Below, one piece after another: positions 29,227 through 38,427 of a stretch of 63,382 nucleotides of DNA. Position numbers and translations under genes: made by a program. The first letter of the stretch is position 1. Each line of letters begins with the position of its first letter. The notes below the pieces were generated by a model. That model was not told where the DNA came from and made no database searches. It worked only from the letters and a program-made list of their open reading frames with translations. This DNA comes from Amazonocrinis nigriterrae CENA67 (lineage in GTDB: Bacteria; Cyanobacteriota; Cyanobacteriia; Cyanobacteriales; Nostocaceae). The DNA lies in NCBI RefSeq assembly GCF_016056305.1, contig NZ_JAECZC010000007.1, positions 2,682 to 66,063 of the forward strand, read 5' to 3'.

Positions 29227-29571
29227 TTCTAGGGGGATTTAGACCCGCCACTGATTGAAGACCACCGCTCTTGAAATTTGGTGGGGGTCTTAAACCCATT
29301 TATTCATCCACGCCTACGCACAGAATTCAATTTCTTATTCTGGCTCCTGACTCCTGAATTCTGTTTGATAAAATTATTCATTTTGACTTCATCTTCTGAA
29401 AGTATCTTGGTGAATAGTGGTGGAGTTGACATTTTTGATTCTGCAATAAATGGCACAACTTCTATGATCGTGACAAGCTTCACTGATTATCCAAACAGTA
29501 AAGACAAGTATCTGCAACATCTCGCGCAGATTCAATGTTTGTAAAAACTCACACAAAGCAAGGAGAAAATA

Positions 29572-31215
29572 ATGGTAACAACAGTCAAACTCAACTTTCA
29601 TCCCGATATTGACGGGTTTGCTTTTAGCAACTCTTGGTCTTTTGAAGAATCAGAAAAAGATATTGTTTACTCAAAATTTAATGAAGTTGTTTTTGTGGCT
29701 GTCCTTGGTCTGATTCCGCTAATTCCGCCTGACCCGATCCTGATAGGCATACTCATCAATCGTTTGAAGAATCTCATTGATAATCAATTGAGTCAGAATT
29801 ATGGTCTGTGCGGTGGCATGGCGTATGCTGCTCTTGATTATTACAAGGCTAATCTGATCATTGAGCGTGGATTTTCTGACAGTAGTCCTGATCACACTAC
29901 TTTACAAGGGGGCAAGCTGCGTGACTACATCTGGCAGCGGCTTATGGATAGTATGATCAGTGGAGGGGCTGCTTTCACGACTCTTCAATGGATGTTTATT
30001 TTGCACATTCTCAAAAGAGCAGACATCTTGTTTAATTACACAAAGACTGAGTGGGTGAGGTTGAAGCAGTACATTGATTCGGGAACACCTTGGCCCATTT
30101 GCTTGATCGGCACTACCTCATCTCCTTTCAATAATCATCAGGTTCTAGTCTATGGTTACACGGACAATGGCAATGGAACAGGAGTGTTATTTATCTATGA
30201 CAATAATAATCCGGATAAAGAATGTACGATCACTCTAAATTTTAATAGTTCTGCAAACAACTGGAAAGAAAGCGACCCCCATCCAAAGAGAGGCCCGCTC
30301 CAAGGGTTCTTCTGTACCTCCTACCAATTTAATCCTTCTCCACCCCAGGCGGTAGGATTGCTCTATCCTATGTTTATTGCCCCGCAGCCACCCTTGCCTG
30401 GAAAGACAGCATATTTTGATTACACTGCAACCAATGTTGGCTTTGGTTCTACGCCTCCTATGAACCTCTATATAACTGTTTTACAGTTGAGTCTCTCGCC
30501 TACAGATGAAGTTAGCGAGGCTCTATTATCTGAAGAAATTGGTAAGGCTCTATTACCTGAAGAAGTTGGTAAGGCTCTATTACCTGAAGAAGTTGGTAAG
30601 GCTCTATTACCTGAAGAAGTTGGCAAGGCTCTGTCACCTGATGAGGAGGCAAGTTTATTTCAATTATCTTCTACCCAAAACGGATCGGATTTTACATTAT
30701 TCAAAACATTCATTTTTACATCCTCTGCTGAAGCTTTTTTAGCACCAGCCTCTATCGATAGTCTTTTCTCAGCAAAGTCTTCTCATAAGCCGGCACCGAC
30801 GAATACTGTATCTCGCCGTATTGCATCTACGGCCGCGCGAACTCTACCATATACAAAAAACAGCACCTGGTATTTCTTGCCAGTGGCACGCCTTACTAGT
30901 AAAGACGGTTCCATCAGCTTCAAATCTTTGCCAATAGGGCTGAGCAAACCAGGTAAAGAAGGTAAAGAAGGCAAAGAAGGTAAAGAGAAAGAAGGCAAAG
31001 AGGACGACAAAGCGACACTCATTGAGAAAATCGCAAAAGAAAAAGAAAACGACGCCTTCGAGAGCTTGAGCAGTATAACGAACACTGCTGAGGGTGATTT
31101 GTCTGATGAAGTCCCTGCCAGTGGACAGGCTTTCATTCGTCCTGAAGAACGTCCTCAGGTCGGTATGCAAGCCTTGCGCGCAACTGAAGAGAGAAAACAA
31201 AAAAGTAACCAATGA
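29572..31215 (+). CDS. Papain-fold cysteine-peptidase-like protein with repetitive C-terminal half
   Basis: 547 aa. The N-terminal 240 residues look like a papain/C39-like fold: Cys80 at a helix start (YGLCGGMAYAALDYY), His189 (FNNHQVLVYGY) and Asp210 (LFIYDNNNPD), in the right order. A beta-rich domain follows. At 316-359 there are four 9-residue repeats (KALLPEEVG), and near 455-480 a GKEGKEGKE stretch. No signal peptide is seen. The stop overlaps the next start (ATGA), so it is translationally coupled to the ATP-grasp genes. It might process a peptide or itself be a modification substrate; neither is shown. Confidence 0.65.
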   Translation: MVTTVKLNFHPDIDGFAFSNSWSFEESEKDIVYSKFNEVVFVAVLGLIPLIPPDPILIGILINRLKNLIDNQLSQNYGLCGGMAYAALDYYKANLIIERGFSDSSPDHTTLQGGKLRDYIWQRLMDSMISGGAAFTTLQWMFILHILKRADILFNYTKTEWVRLKQYIDSGTPWPICLIGTTSSPFNNHQVLVYGYTDNGNGTGVLFIYDNNNPDKECTITLNFNSSANNWKESDPHPKRGPLQGFFCTSYQFNPSPPQAVGLLYPMFIAPQPPLPGKTAYFDYTATNVGFGSTPPMNLYITVLQLSLSPTDEVSEALLSEEIGKALLPEEVGKALLPEEVGKALLPEEVGKALSPDEEASLFQLSSTQNGSDFTLFKTFIFTSSAEAFLAPASIDSLFSAKSSHKPAPTNTVSRRIASTAARTLPYTKNSTWYFLPVARLTSKDGSISFKSLPIGLSKPGKEGKEGKEGKEKEGKEDDKATLIEKIAKEKENDAFESLSSITNTAEGDLSDEVPASGQAFIRPEERPQVGMQALRATEERKQKSNQ

Positions 31216-31949
31216 TCGTCATTATCGCCAGTCGTCACGATGCAGTTGCTAGCGCCCTCCTGCAACGTTGGAAATCACACAATGTCAGGCTCCTCACTGC
31301 TGAGGATCTCTCTACTACAGGATGGCGCTACTTTCCTCATGATGTGTACTCCTCGACAGCTGTCATTGGGGGACAGGAAGTTGCTGCACAGGAGATTAGC
31401 GGTGTGCTGACCCGGTTAAGTGGCGTCCCTCAACAGGAGTTGGGACATATTATTGCAGCAGACCGAGCATATGTTGCGGTTGAGATGACAGCTTTCCTCC
31501 TTGCCTGGTTAACATCTTTTTCAGGCCCTGTTCTCAATCGCCCGACTCCTACCTGTCTTTCAGGGCCAGGCTGGCGAAGAGAGCAATGGACGTATGCTGC
31601 GGCTCGAGTCGGCATTCCCATTTCCCCAGTAGAGCGGCGAGAGTACTTTGGTCGTCATCAAGCAGTGAAGGAATCAGCAGCGAACATCGTGACGATCACA
31701 GTAGTGGGGAAACGCTGCATAGGGGAAGGACACACAACCTTGGCACAGCAAGCCCAACGTCTAGCAGCCACAGCTGGAACAAATTTGCTCTCTGTTGATT
31801 TCAGTAGTTCAAAGCCAGGAGCGTTATTTGTGAGTGCTAACCCATTCCCAAATTTGGCTGATGACGAGGTTGCCCATGCGATTCTCAAGTACTTTCAAGA
31901 GGAGAGGGATTATGCAACACCCGTTTGCTCCCAGCACGCCCTGGCGTGA
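31212..31949 (+). CDS. Degenerate ATP-grasp-like protein (no central ATP-binding part)
   Basis: 245 aa. The N-terminus resembles a pre-ATP-grasp domain (MIVIIASRHDAVASALLQRW). An NRPTPTCLSGPGWRREQWTY segment aligns with the NRPRAMASNNSKPYQSSLIR segment of the next protein. It then jumps to a C-terminal part (LLSVDFSSSKPGALFVSANP). The lysines and most of the central subdomain are missing, so it is probably not an independent ligase. Overlaps: 4 bp with the gene before, 38 bp with the gene after. Likely a structural or recognition partner of the complete enzyme. Confidence 0.7.
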   Translation: MIVIIASRHDAVASALLQRWKSHNVRLLTAEDLSTTGWRYFPHDVYSSTAVIGGQEVAAQEISGVLTRLSGVPQQELGHIIAADRAYVAVEMTAFLLAWLTSFSGPVLNRPTPTCLSGPGWRREQWTYAAARVGIPISPVERREYFGRHQAVKESAANIVTITVVGKRCIGEGHTTLAQQAQRLAATAGTNLLSVDFSSSKPGALFVSANPFPNLADDEVAHAILKYFQEERDYATPVCSQHALA

Positions 31950-32886
31950 GTGTAAGACAATTCTGCTGTGGGGCTTGCCAGAAGATACGCCACTAAGTAT
32001 GGTTCAGCAGGCGCTCCATCGCAAGGGGTGTAAGGTTGCTTTCATTGATCAGAGTGAGGTTCTGGAAACAGAAGTTTCATTGATTGTGGGAGATACTGTT
32101 CATGGTTGGGTGCGGACTCCAAATCAGGTGATCGATCTGAACAAAGTAACCGCTGCCTATTTGCGACCCCACGAGTCTGCGCGCTTGCCTCTGATAGAGC
32201 GTGCTGGCGTAGGGAGTGCAGCCTGGGAACACGCAATGCGTATTGATGATACCTTGTTATTGTGGGCTGATCTCACTGAAGCTTTGGTGATTAATCGTCC
32301 ACGTGCAATGGCAAGTAACAACTCCAAGCCGTATCAGTCTAGCCTGATTCGTGCCTGCGGTTTTGCCACTCCCGAAACACTCATTACAACTTCTCAAGAA
32401 GCAGTCCGTATATTTTGGACACAGCACCAAGAGATCATTTATAAATCGATCAGCGGAGTACGCAGTATTGTGTCGCGTCTGAGCCACGCACACGCGCCGC
32501 GGCTTTTGCATGTCGCATCTTGTCCAACGCAATTTCAAGCATACATTGCAGGTACAGATTATCGGGTTCATGTAGTGGGGGAGGAAGTCTTTGCCTGTAA
32601 AATTATCTCAGCGGCCAGTGATTATAGATACGCAGTTAGGGAGGGAATGTGTGTGAGCCTCTTTCCCTACACACTGCCACAGGATATTGTTCAAAGTTGC
32701 CGGGATCTCTCGCGTGCGTTAGACTTGCCTGTTGCAGGGATTGATTTACGCAAAGGCTCTGATGACATTTGGTATTGCTTTGAGGTGAATCCTTCACCCG
32801 CATTTAGCTACTATCAAGACATGACAGATCAGCCGATTGACGAAGCTATTGCCCAACTTCTGCTATCTACAAAGACCGGGCTTTGA
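31912..32886 (+). CDS. RimK-like ATP-grasp ligase
   Basis: 324 aa from the ATG at 31912, chosen for its GGAGAGGG RBS; the longer frame from 31834 lies within the upstream gene. ATP-grasp residues are visible: K139 (NNSKPYQ), K178 (IIYKSISG), D278 (AGIDLRKG), E291 and N293 (FEVNPSP). Family members join a carboxylate to an amine, thiol or hydroxyl via an acyl-phosphate, and include the graspetide (microviridin-type) cyclases. The operon with a papain-fold gene downstream of a GG-leader peptide suggests peptide or protein tailoring. Slightly higher GC and scarce HIP1 sites hint at acquisition. Confidence 0.8.
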   Translation: MQHPFAPSTPWRECKTILLWGLPEDTPLSMVQQALHRKGCKVAFIDQSEVLETEVSLIVGDTVHGWVRTPNQVIDLNKVTAAYLRPHESARLPLIERAGVGSAAWEHAMRIDDTLLLWADLTEALVINRPRAMASNNSKPYQSSLIRACGFATPETLITTSQEAVRIFWTQHQEIIYKSISGVRSIVSRLSHAHAPRLLHVASCPTQFQAYIAGTDYRVHVVGEEVFACKIISAASDYRYAVREGMCVSLFPYTLPQDIVQSCRDLSRALDLPVAGIDLRKGSDDIWYCFEVNPSPAFSYYQDMTDQPIDEAIAQLLLSTKTGL

Positions 32887-32919
32887 CAGGTTTTTCGATT
32901 GTATTGCAAAAATATAGCA

Positions 32920-33100
32920 GTCCGCTTTGATTTTTGAACTTACTTGCACAAGGCGGGGAGTGGGTAGGGGCGGGTTTAAGCAGTCACTCTTTGGGAAGAC
33001 GAAAGTCTTACTAAACCCGCCCGTACAGGAGTAGGGAATAGGAAAGAACCCTTTTTGAGTTGTACTGAACTTCTTCAAAAATAAAATAGGAGTCCTATAG
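32920..33100. repeat. MITE-like element downstream of the ATP-grasp operon
   Basis: The ends TTTGATTTTTGAAC (about 32930) and TTCAAAAATAAAATAGGAGT (ending at 33100 with CCTATAG) are inverted. The inside holds TAGGGGCGGGTTTA / TAAACCCGCCC arms. The right end matches, inverted, the sequence at 28281-28309. Confidence 0.6.
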
Positions 33101-33246
33101 TTTCATTTAAAAATGCTCCGCATTCTTAATCACTTGGTATGTTATTGACGCACTGATCTAATTTAGTCGTAGTTTGCTTTGAGTTGATAAAACTCATCGT
33201 TAGGGCATATTTTGTATGCTTCCAAAACAATGTAAAGGAAAAAAAT

Positions 33247-35424
33247 ATGACAACGTTTCCCAATCTAATTGGTACATGGGTGGATGTGCGATCGTTTGCA
33301 CCACCAGATTATCCTAGTGATGGTAACTTACAACAAGACTGGCAGCCCTATATTCAAGCTGCGGTCGATTATATCGTTAATCAATCGCTCAATGACCCTG
33401 CTCCAACCAAAGTTGCAACGCTTTACTTCCCCCCAGGGCGCTACCGAATTAATGCTCCTATTGTTGTCTCGCAAAAGATTCCTGAAACAACTAGTTCAAT
33501 TGGCAAGCGTTATACGTATTGCTCAATTCAAATTATGGGCGATGCTCCACCCTACGGTGATGGTTTTAATGGAGCAGTCATCATCCCGAACTTTAGTGAC
33601 CGACCTGCACTTTGTATCGAACTCGGCCGCGCAGTAAAAATACAAAATTTGGCTTTTCATGGTCTCAATACCTGGGTGGAGACTGCTAACCCACGCGATA
33701 TGGCAACACACTACAACGACAACAACTACATTGCCAAAGTCAAAGACAAGCAGGGCAACTACATAGACATTCCTGTTAGAGACAAGACATATTCACCGTA
33801 TGCAGCCATCTGCATCGACCCGTTTACTCGCTATCCTGATTCTAAGGAGCAGTTGCCACCAGATCCCGACTCTAAGCATCCGTTACCCCCAGATGGTGGC
33901 TATCCAGGCATGGAAGAGTATTATCTTCCCGCAGGATATCACGACAACCCAAGATCGGGCAGTAGCTCGATCCAAATCGATAACTGCACTATCCACGGGT
34001 TTATTGTCGGGATAGCAATTTCGCCGAACGGACTGACGCAAAATGCAGAGAATATTGCAATTACTAACTGTAGTATCACCTCAGTCAAAACAGCGATCGC
34101 AGTCTGCCAAGATCAAAGCCGCAACGTCATCCTACAAAACCTCTCAGTGGAAGGTGCAAAATACGCTATCAATTGCACTGATTATGGAAAGGGAACGGGT
34201 AATTGCCCATCTATCTTCGGTGCAAATATTGGAGGGGTAAAGTACATTTTCAAGACCTTCTCTTTTGGTTCGACACCATCGATCAATGGACTTTATTGTG
34301 AGGCATGTCTGAGTATTGGCATCCTTGGAGGGGGTGCTACGGGAGATGGGTATGTATTTAACTCGTGTAACTTTGCACTCATTGGAACACCCTCTAGAAA
34401 TCGTGTACCGACTAAGCCATCGATATTCCGATTGATAAATATGGCGCGGGCTGTGTTCAATGGTTGCGCGATTGGTGCGATCGCTTATATTCCAACTAAC
34501 GCTATACCCACTCAAGCCGATAACTTGAACGATGAGCCGTTGTGGCTACTCTCTGTGGGTTCAACCATATTTAATAACTGCACACTCGGTGTTCGGGGAT
34601 CGGATGCTGCGCCGCGCTTCTGGATTGCTGGGAATACATGGAATGTTGCATTTAATGAATGTTACACCTTTGACATTCCCTATGACATAACTCAAAACCC
34701 ACCAACTGCTGTCTCTCCCCAGTCATCTGGTCGGATCGGTCAAATAATCAAACTTCAATATTCAACTAATTTGCTAGATGATACAGTGCTGCCGGGTGCT
34801 TTCATGTATTGGCAGGACGACAGTGGCGGTTTGCCCACGCAATTGCGTTGGATAGATTCAAAGATTCCTTATGTTGTTCTACAAGATGTTGAGGTAACTG
34901 TGAATGACGATGGCACTGGCAGCTTCTTATTGCCAGAGGCAGCCATAGGATTGGTAGCACCAGGTGACATTATTGAGTCTCATACGGAGGTCTATAATCC
35001 TGTTGAGCAGGAAACCACTGCTCAGAAAAAAGCTTACGATATCAATATTACAGTGCAACTTGGACGGGTCGCAGACATCGATTCCGAGACTCAGCTCGTC
35101 ACTCTACACTATGTGTCTGCAACAGCAACCTCGCAAACACACAAATACCTCTTTGCCCGTTACCTCCCAAGAATTCACTATTCTACTACGGGTGACTTCA
35201 ACCCTGCACAGGCAGACCGGATTATCAATGTGTCACATCCTGCATTGTGGCGGAAGAATGAGCGGATTCGTGATGCTCACGGATATATTAAAGAGGGTAC
35301 ATACATTAAAGAGATATTAGGGAACACCTTCATACTGAGCAGACCATTCACAGGAAGCGAGGCTAATAACGTGGCGCTTTATGATGCCAAGGTTTTTCAA
35401 ATGAACACTACTCAGGTTTTCTAA
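33247..35424 (+). CDS. Pectate-lyase-like right-handed beta-helix protein
   Basis: 725 aa from the ATG at 33247, supported by an AAAGGAAAA RBS; the ORF upstream adds only an unlikely TTG start. The N-terminus (LIGTWVDVRSFAPP... DWQPYIQAAVDYI... ATLYFPPGRYRINAPIVV) is the signature of the pectate-lyase superfamily/GH55-type beta-helix. The middle has helix rungs (IQIDNCTIHGFIVGIAISPN, NIAITNCSITSVKTAIAV). A C-terminal beta domain follows. No signal peptide is seen. Function: polysaccharide binding or cleavage, or a surface protein. It lies 360 bp after the ATP-grasp gene, on the same strand. Confidence 0.8.
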   Translation: MTTFPNLIGTWVDVRSFAPPDYPSDGNLQQDWQPYIQAAVDYIVNQSLNDPAPTKVATLYFPPGRYRINAPIVVSQKIPETTSSIGKRYTYCSIQIMGDAPPYGDGFNGAVIIPNFSDRPALCIELGRAVKIQNLAFHGLNTWVETANPRDMATHYNDNNYIAKVKDKQGNYIDIPVRDKTYSPYAAICIDPFTRYPDSKEQLPPDPDSKHPLPPDGGYPGMEEYYLPAGYHDNPRSGSSSIQIDNCTIHGFIVGIAISPNGLTQNAENIAITNCSITSVKTAIAVCQDQSRNVILQNLSVEGAKYAINCTDYGKGTGNCPSIFGANIGGVKYIFKTFSFGSTPSINGLYCEACLSIGILGGGATGDGYVFNSCNFALIGTPSRNRVPTKPSIFRLINMARAVFNGCAIGAIAYIPTNAIPTQADNLNDEPLWLLSVGSTIFNNCTLGVRGSDAAPRFWIAGNTWNVAFNECYTFDIPYDITQNPPTAVSPQSSGRIGQIIKLQYSTNLLDDTVLPGAFMYWQDDSGGLPTQLRWIDSKIPYVVLQDVEVTVNDDGTGSFLLPEAAIGLVAPGDIIESHTEVYNPVEQETTAQKKAYDINITVQLGRVADIDSETQLVTLHYVSATATSQTHKYLFARYLPRIHYSTTGDFNPAQADRIINVSHPALWRKNERIRDAHGYIKEGTYIKEILGNTFILSRPFTGSEANNVALYDAKVFQMNTTQVF

Positions 35425-35566
35425 AAAGGGCTTTTGCGATCGCTCCTACCAGCCCCCCTGATTGCGACTGGTTTTCAGTTAAGATCTGTTGTGAGTGCGA
35501 TCGCAACAGCTCAAGTTCTTCTTGCAGCTGTTGTACTTGTTGCTAGATGTCTACAGTTGTAGACAC
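35408..35566 (-). pseudogene. Remnant of a small coiled-coil protein with in-frame TAG
   Basis: The minus strand reads from a GTG: VSTTVDI, a TAG, then QQVQQLQEELELLRSHSQQ, a linker, GLVGAIAKALFRKPE and a stop. Such short Gln/Glu coiled-coil proteins exist in this phylum. The stop and the overlap with the beta-helix gene end indicate decay. Confidence 0.45.
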
Positions 35567-35794
35567 GCTAATCGTTGCCGTGGATGAATAAGTTGGCTGA
35601 AGACCCCCGCTAAATTATTGGAAATTTAGCGGTTTACAATTAGTGGTGGGTCTGAATCTCCCACTAGTTGAGTCTGATTTATGAATTCTGACTTCTGGAT
35701 TTTTCAAGAAATAGTAAAAATATCTTACAAAATCCAATAATACATTATGAGATTTGTTTTTTATTTAAATAAAAGTAATAAATCTATACATATT

Positions 35795-35836
35795 GAAGAA
35801 AAATTCAGAAGTCAGAATTCAGGAGTCAGGATGCAA
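35795..35836. repeat. 42-bp direct repeat, right copy
   Basis: Same orientation and 40/42 identity to 29185-29226. The pair brackets the papain, ATP-grasp and beta-helix genes. Confidence 0.7.
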
Positions 35837-35841
35837 TCAGT

Positions 35842-36012
35842 GTGGTGCAGCAGCGCACTGATGATTTTTTACTCACTTTGACTTTTAACGATGATTTAAG
35901 CTTGGGCAGAGGAACTAGCTAAGTAACAGAAGGTGTTCGAGTGTTTAAGTTTCGGAATGGTGATTATGAATATTGGGTGTGGAATGGCACATTTGTTCCT
36001 TTATATTTTTAG
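35842..36012 (+). pseudogene. Short protein remnant with one in-frame stop
   Basis: The plus frame reads VVQQRTDDFLLTLTFNDDLS..., a TAA, then VTEGVRVFKFRNGDYEYWVW and NGTFVPLYF with a final stop. The composition is protein-like, but no start or family is evident. Confidence 0.4.
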
Positions 36013-36324
36013 TCTCGGCGTTTTTTTGTGGCTTTTTGGGCGATTATCAATCAAGCGCGATCGCCCCCGATTGCGTCGAGTAGATGGGGTGATTTGGCAA
36101 AGACCAAAGTGATCACTCTGGTCTTTGCCAACATACAGTTTGTAGTTTGTCAGCCGGATTTTTGTGATAAATCTGGGCGAAACACTTGCTATTAAAAGAT
36201 TTTTATACTTCAGATACCTCTGCTCTAGTCAGGTTGTATCCACTACCTCTAATATAGAGTTACAAACACAATTGGCAATTTTCCACAAAAATTGGATTTT
36301 GTCAGATATTTTTTACCCCTAAAT

Positions 36325-37041
36325 ATGTTTACACATTTCAATGCTAACTTCACACGCATAGATGAGATAGTTCCTAATATATATAAGCTTTCTATCTCAA
36401 ATAATAAAAAGTTCGTTTTTAGTCAATTTCTTATTCTTGATGAGCGCCCTATGCTTATTCATACGGGTCGCTCAAATTGGTTTCAGCAAACTTATGAGCT
36501 TGTTTCGTCTGTCTGCGACGCTTCAAAACTTCATTACATTGCCTTGTGTCACCTTGAGGCTGATGAGTGTGGAGCGCTGAATAAATGGCTTGAAGCAGCT
36601 CCAAAAGCACAAACAATTGTGAGTCCTCTGAATCAATCGAACATGGATGACTTTGCATTGCGACCAACAACAGTTCTGAAGAATAACCAAGTTCTTTCCT
36701 TGGGCAAAAGAGATATCATACTTATTGAAACTCCTCATTTTCCTCATGGATGGGAGGGTTGTGTATTCTATCAGCCGCAAGAGCAGATACTTTTTTGTTC
36801 CGATCTTGCGGCTCATCCTGGTCAGTTTGAGGAGCCTGTTACCAACAAGGATCTGACAGAATCTATCATTAAGTTTCAGCAAAAAGTCGGGTTTATGTCT
36901 GAAGGCAAAAGCTTCACTCGAGGGATTGAAGCAATAGAGAAGTTACCCATTAAGTACCTTGCAACAATGCATGGTTCTATTATTTACGGGGAGTTTATCT
37001 CGAAGCTTTTGGCAGAAATGAAGCAAACCTTTGGTTATTAA
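36325..37041 (+). CDS. Metallo-beta-lactamase-fold protein of the diiron (flavodiiron/ODP-like) type
   Basis: 238 aa from the ATG at 36325. In place of HxHxDH it carries H76-x-E78-x-D80 (HLEADECGAL), the ligand pattern of flavodiiron and oxygen-binding diiron proteins. Further ligands are likely in TPHFPHGWEG, FCSD160 and TMHGS. No flavodoxin domain is attached. Role: O2 or NO binding or reduction, or sensing. It follows the beta-helix gene after about 900 bp and is not clearly linked to it. Confidence 0.75.
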   Translation: MFTHFNANFTRIDEIVPNIYKLSISNNKKFVFSQFLILDERPMLIHTGRSNWFQQTYELVSSVCDASKLHYIALCHLEADECGALNKWLEAAPKAQTIVSPLNQSNMDDFALRPTTVLKNNQVLSLGKRDIILIETPHFPHGWEGCVFYQPQEQILFCSDLAAHPGQFEEPVTNKDLTESIIKFQQKVGFMSEGKSFTRGIEAIEKLPIKYLATMHGSIIYGEFISKLLAEMKQTFGY

Positions 37042-37566
37042 GTTGATTGTATCCGTGAGGATCAGTTGTGCGAATGCGATTACAAAAGTATTCTTGATTA
37101 TAGCAAGCGATCGCTCCGGTTTGAGTACAGAAGAGCGCTTTGATTTTTTGGAAATCCCCAATTCTGGCTCTTCTGGGGTAGGCGATCGCTTGCTCAACAT
37201 CGCTCATTAAAAACTGTGTAGTATAGCAAAGTGCTGAGTGCTGAGTGGAAACCCAGTTATTTCAAGGCTTTGAGCAATCAATATTGTCCTAACATATGTG
37301 GCTACGGCTATATTACGTAACTGTAACTTTGGGCATTCGTTGCCCTTGGAGCGATCGCTTCCTATGCCACATTCGTGTATAACTCAACCGATAAGAATTA
37401 ATGTTAATTTAATTGCATCTTAAATTTAACAATGTAATTTACAGAAGTTGTTCCTCTTCAAAACAAGAAGTGGAATAAATAGCAACTTAAAACTGATGGC
37501 ATAACTTTAGTTGCCCCTTTTTCAGGTGCTAATTATCTGTTAAAAAAGTTGAGAAAACGATCATAT
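37042..37566. other. Spacer without recognised gene
   Basis: About 525 bp with several HIP1 sites and one short CTGAGTG repeat. No frame resembling a known protein was seen. Confidence 0.5.
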
Positions 37567-38427
37567 ATGTTGAGAACACTTCGACATTCTTGGCAATGGA
37601 TTGGTGGAATGACCAATGGAATAGCGGTGTTAGCAAGTATCGCTATGAGTAGTCAAGCAACGTTAGCAGGCACAGTGCCGACTTTTGATCACATCGTCAT
37701 CGTGATTGAAGAAAATCACGGATACTCACAGATTATTGGTTCAAGTAGCGCTCCATATATCAACTCACTAGCCCAGGAAGGAGCCAATTTCACGAATTCC
37801 CACGGTGTCACACACCCAAGCCAACCCAACTACTTGGCGTTATTTAGTGGCTCTACACAAGGTGTGACAAATGACAATTGTCCTTTAACATTTAGCGGTG
37901 CTAACCTAGCTACTCAGTTACAGGGCATTAACTTGACTTTTACAGGTTATTCAGAAAGTATGCCCAGTGCTGGTTATACAGGTTGTTCCTACAATAGTTT
38001 GTACTATCGCAAGCACAACCCTTGGGTCGATTTCACTAATATTGCCAGTTCTTTAAATCAACCATTTACAAGTTTTCCTACGACATTCGCGAATCTGCCT
38101 ACTGTCTCAGTTGTGGTTCCTAACGAACAAAATGATATGCACGATGGCACAATTACTCAAGGTGATACCTGGCTGAAAAATAATCTGGATGCTTATGTAC
38201 AGTGGGCTAAAACTCACAATAGCTTACTGATTCTTACCTTTGATGAAGATAATGGAACAAGCAGTAATCGGATTGCAACTATCTTTGTTGGCGCTCATGT
38301 CAAGCAGGGAGCGTATAGTGAGAATATCAATCACTACAATATATTACGCACTATTGAAGCTAGTTTAGGATTACCTGGCTTGAATAATGCCGCTAATGCA
38401 ACCCCAATTACTGATTCCTGGCAATAA
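37567..38427 (+). CDS. Secreted phosphoesterase (acid phosphatase/phospholipase C family)
   Basis: 286 aa from the ATG at 37567; the longer frame starts at a TTG. The signal peptide ends near QATLAG. Motifs of the phosphoesterase family (PF04185) are present: FDHIVIVIEENHGYSQIIG, VTHPSQPNYLALFSGS, LLILTFDEDNG and INHYNILRTIEASLG. It likely releases phosphate from organic esters or phospholipids in the periplasm or outside the cell. Confidence 0.88.
   Translation: MLRTLRHSWQWIGGMTNGIAVLASIAMSSQATLAGTVPTFDHIVIVIEENHGYSQIIGSSSAPYINSLAQEGANFTNSHGVTHPSQPNYLALFSGSTQGVTNDNCPLTFSGANLATQLQGINLTFTGYSESMPSAGYTGCSYNSLYYRKHNPWVDFTNIASSLNQPFTSFPTTFANLPTVSVVVPNEQNDMHDGTITQGDTWLKNNLDAYVQWAKTHNSLLILTFDEDNGTSSNRIATIFVGAHVKQGAYSENINHYNILRTIEASLGLPGLNNAANATPITDSWQ

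Noticed and set aside
29278-29544. 88-codon frame between the GG peptide and papain-fold gene
   Set aside because: It runs through the repeat region, has no RBS or known pattern, and is probably chance.
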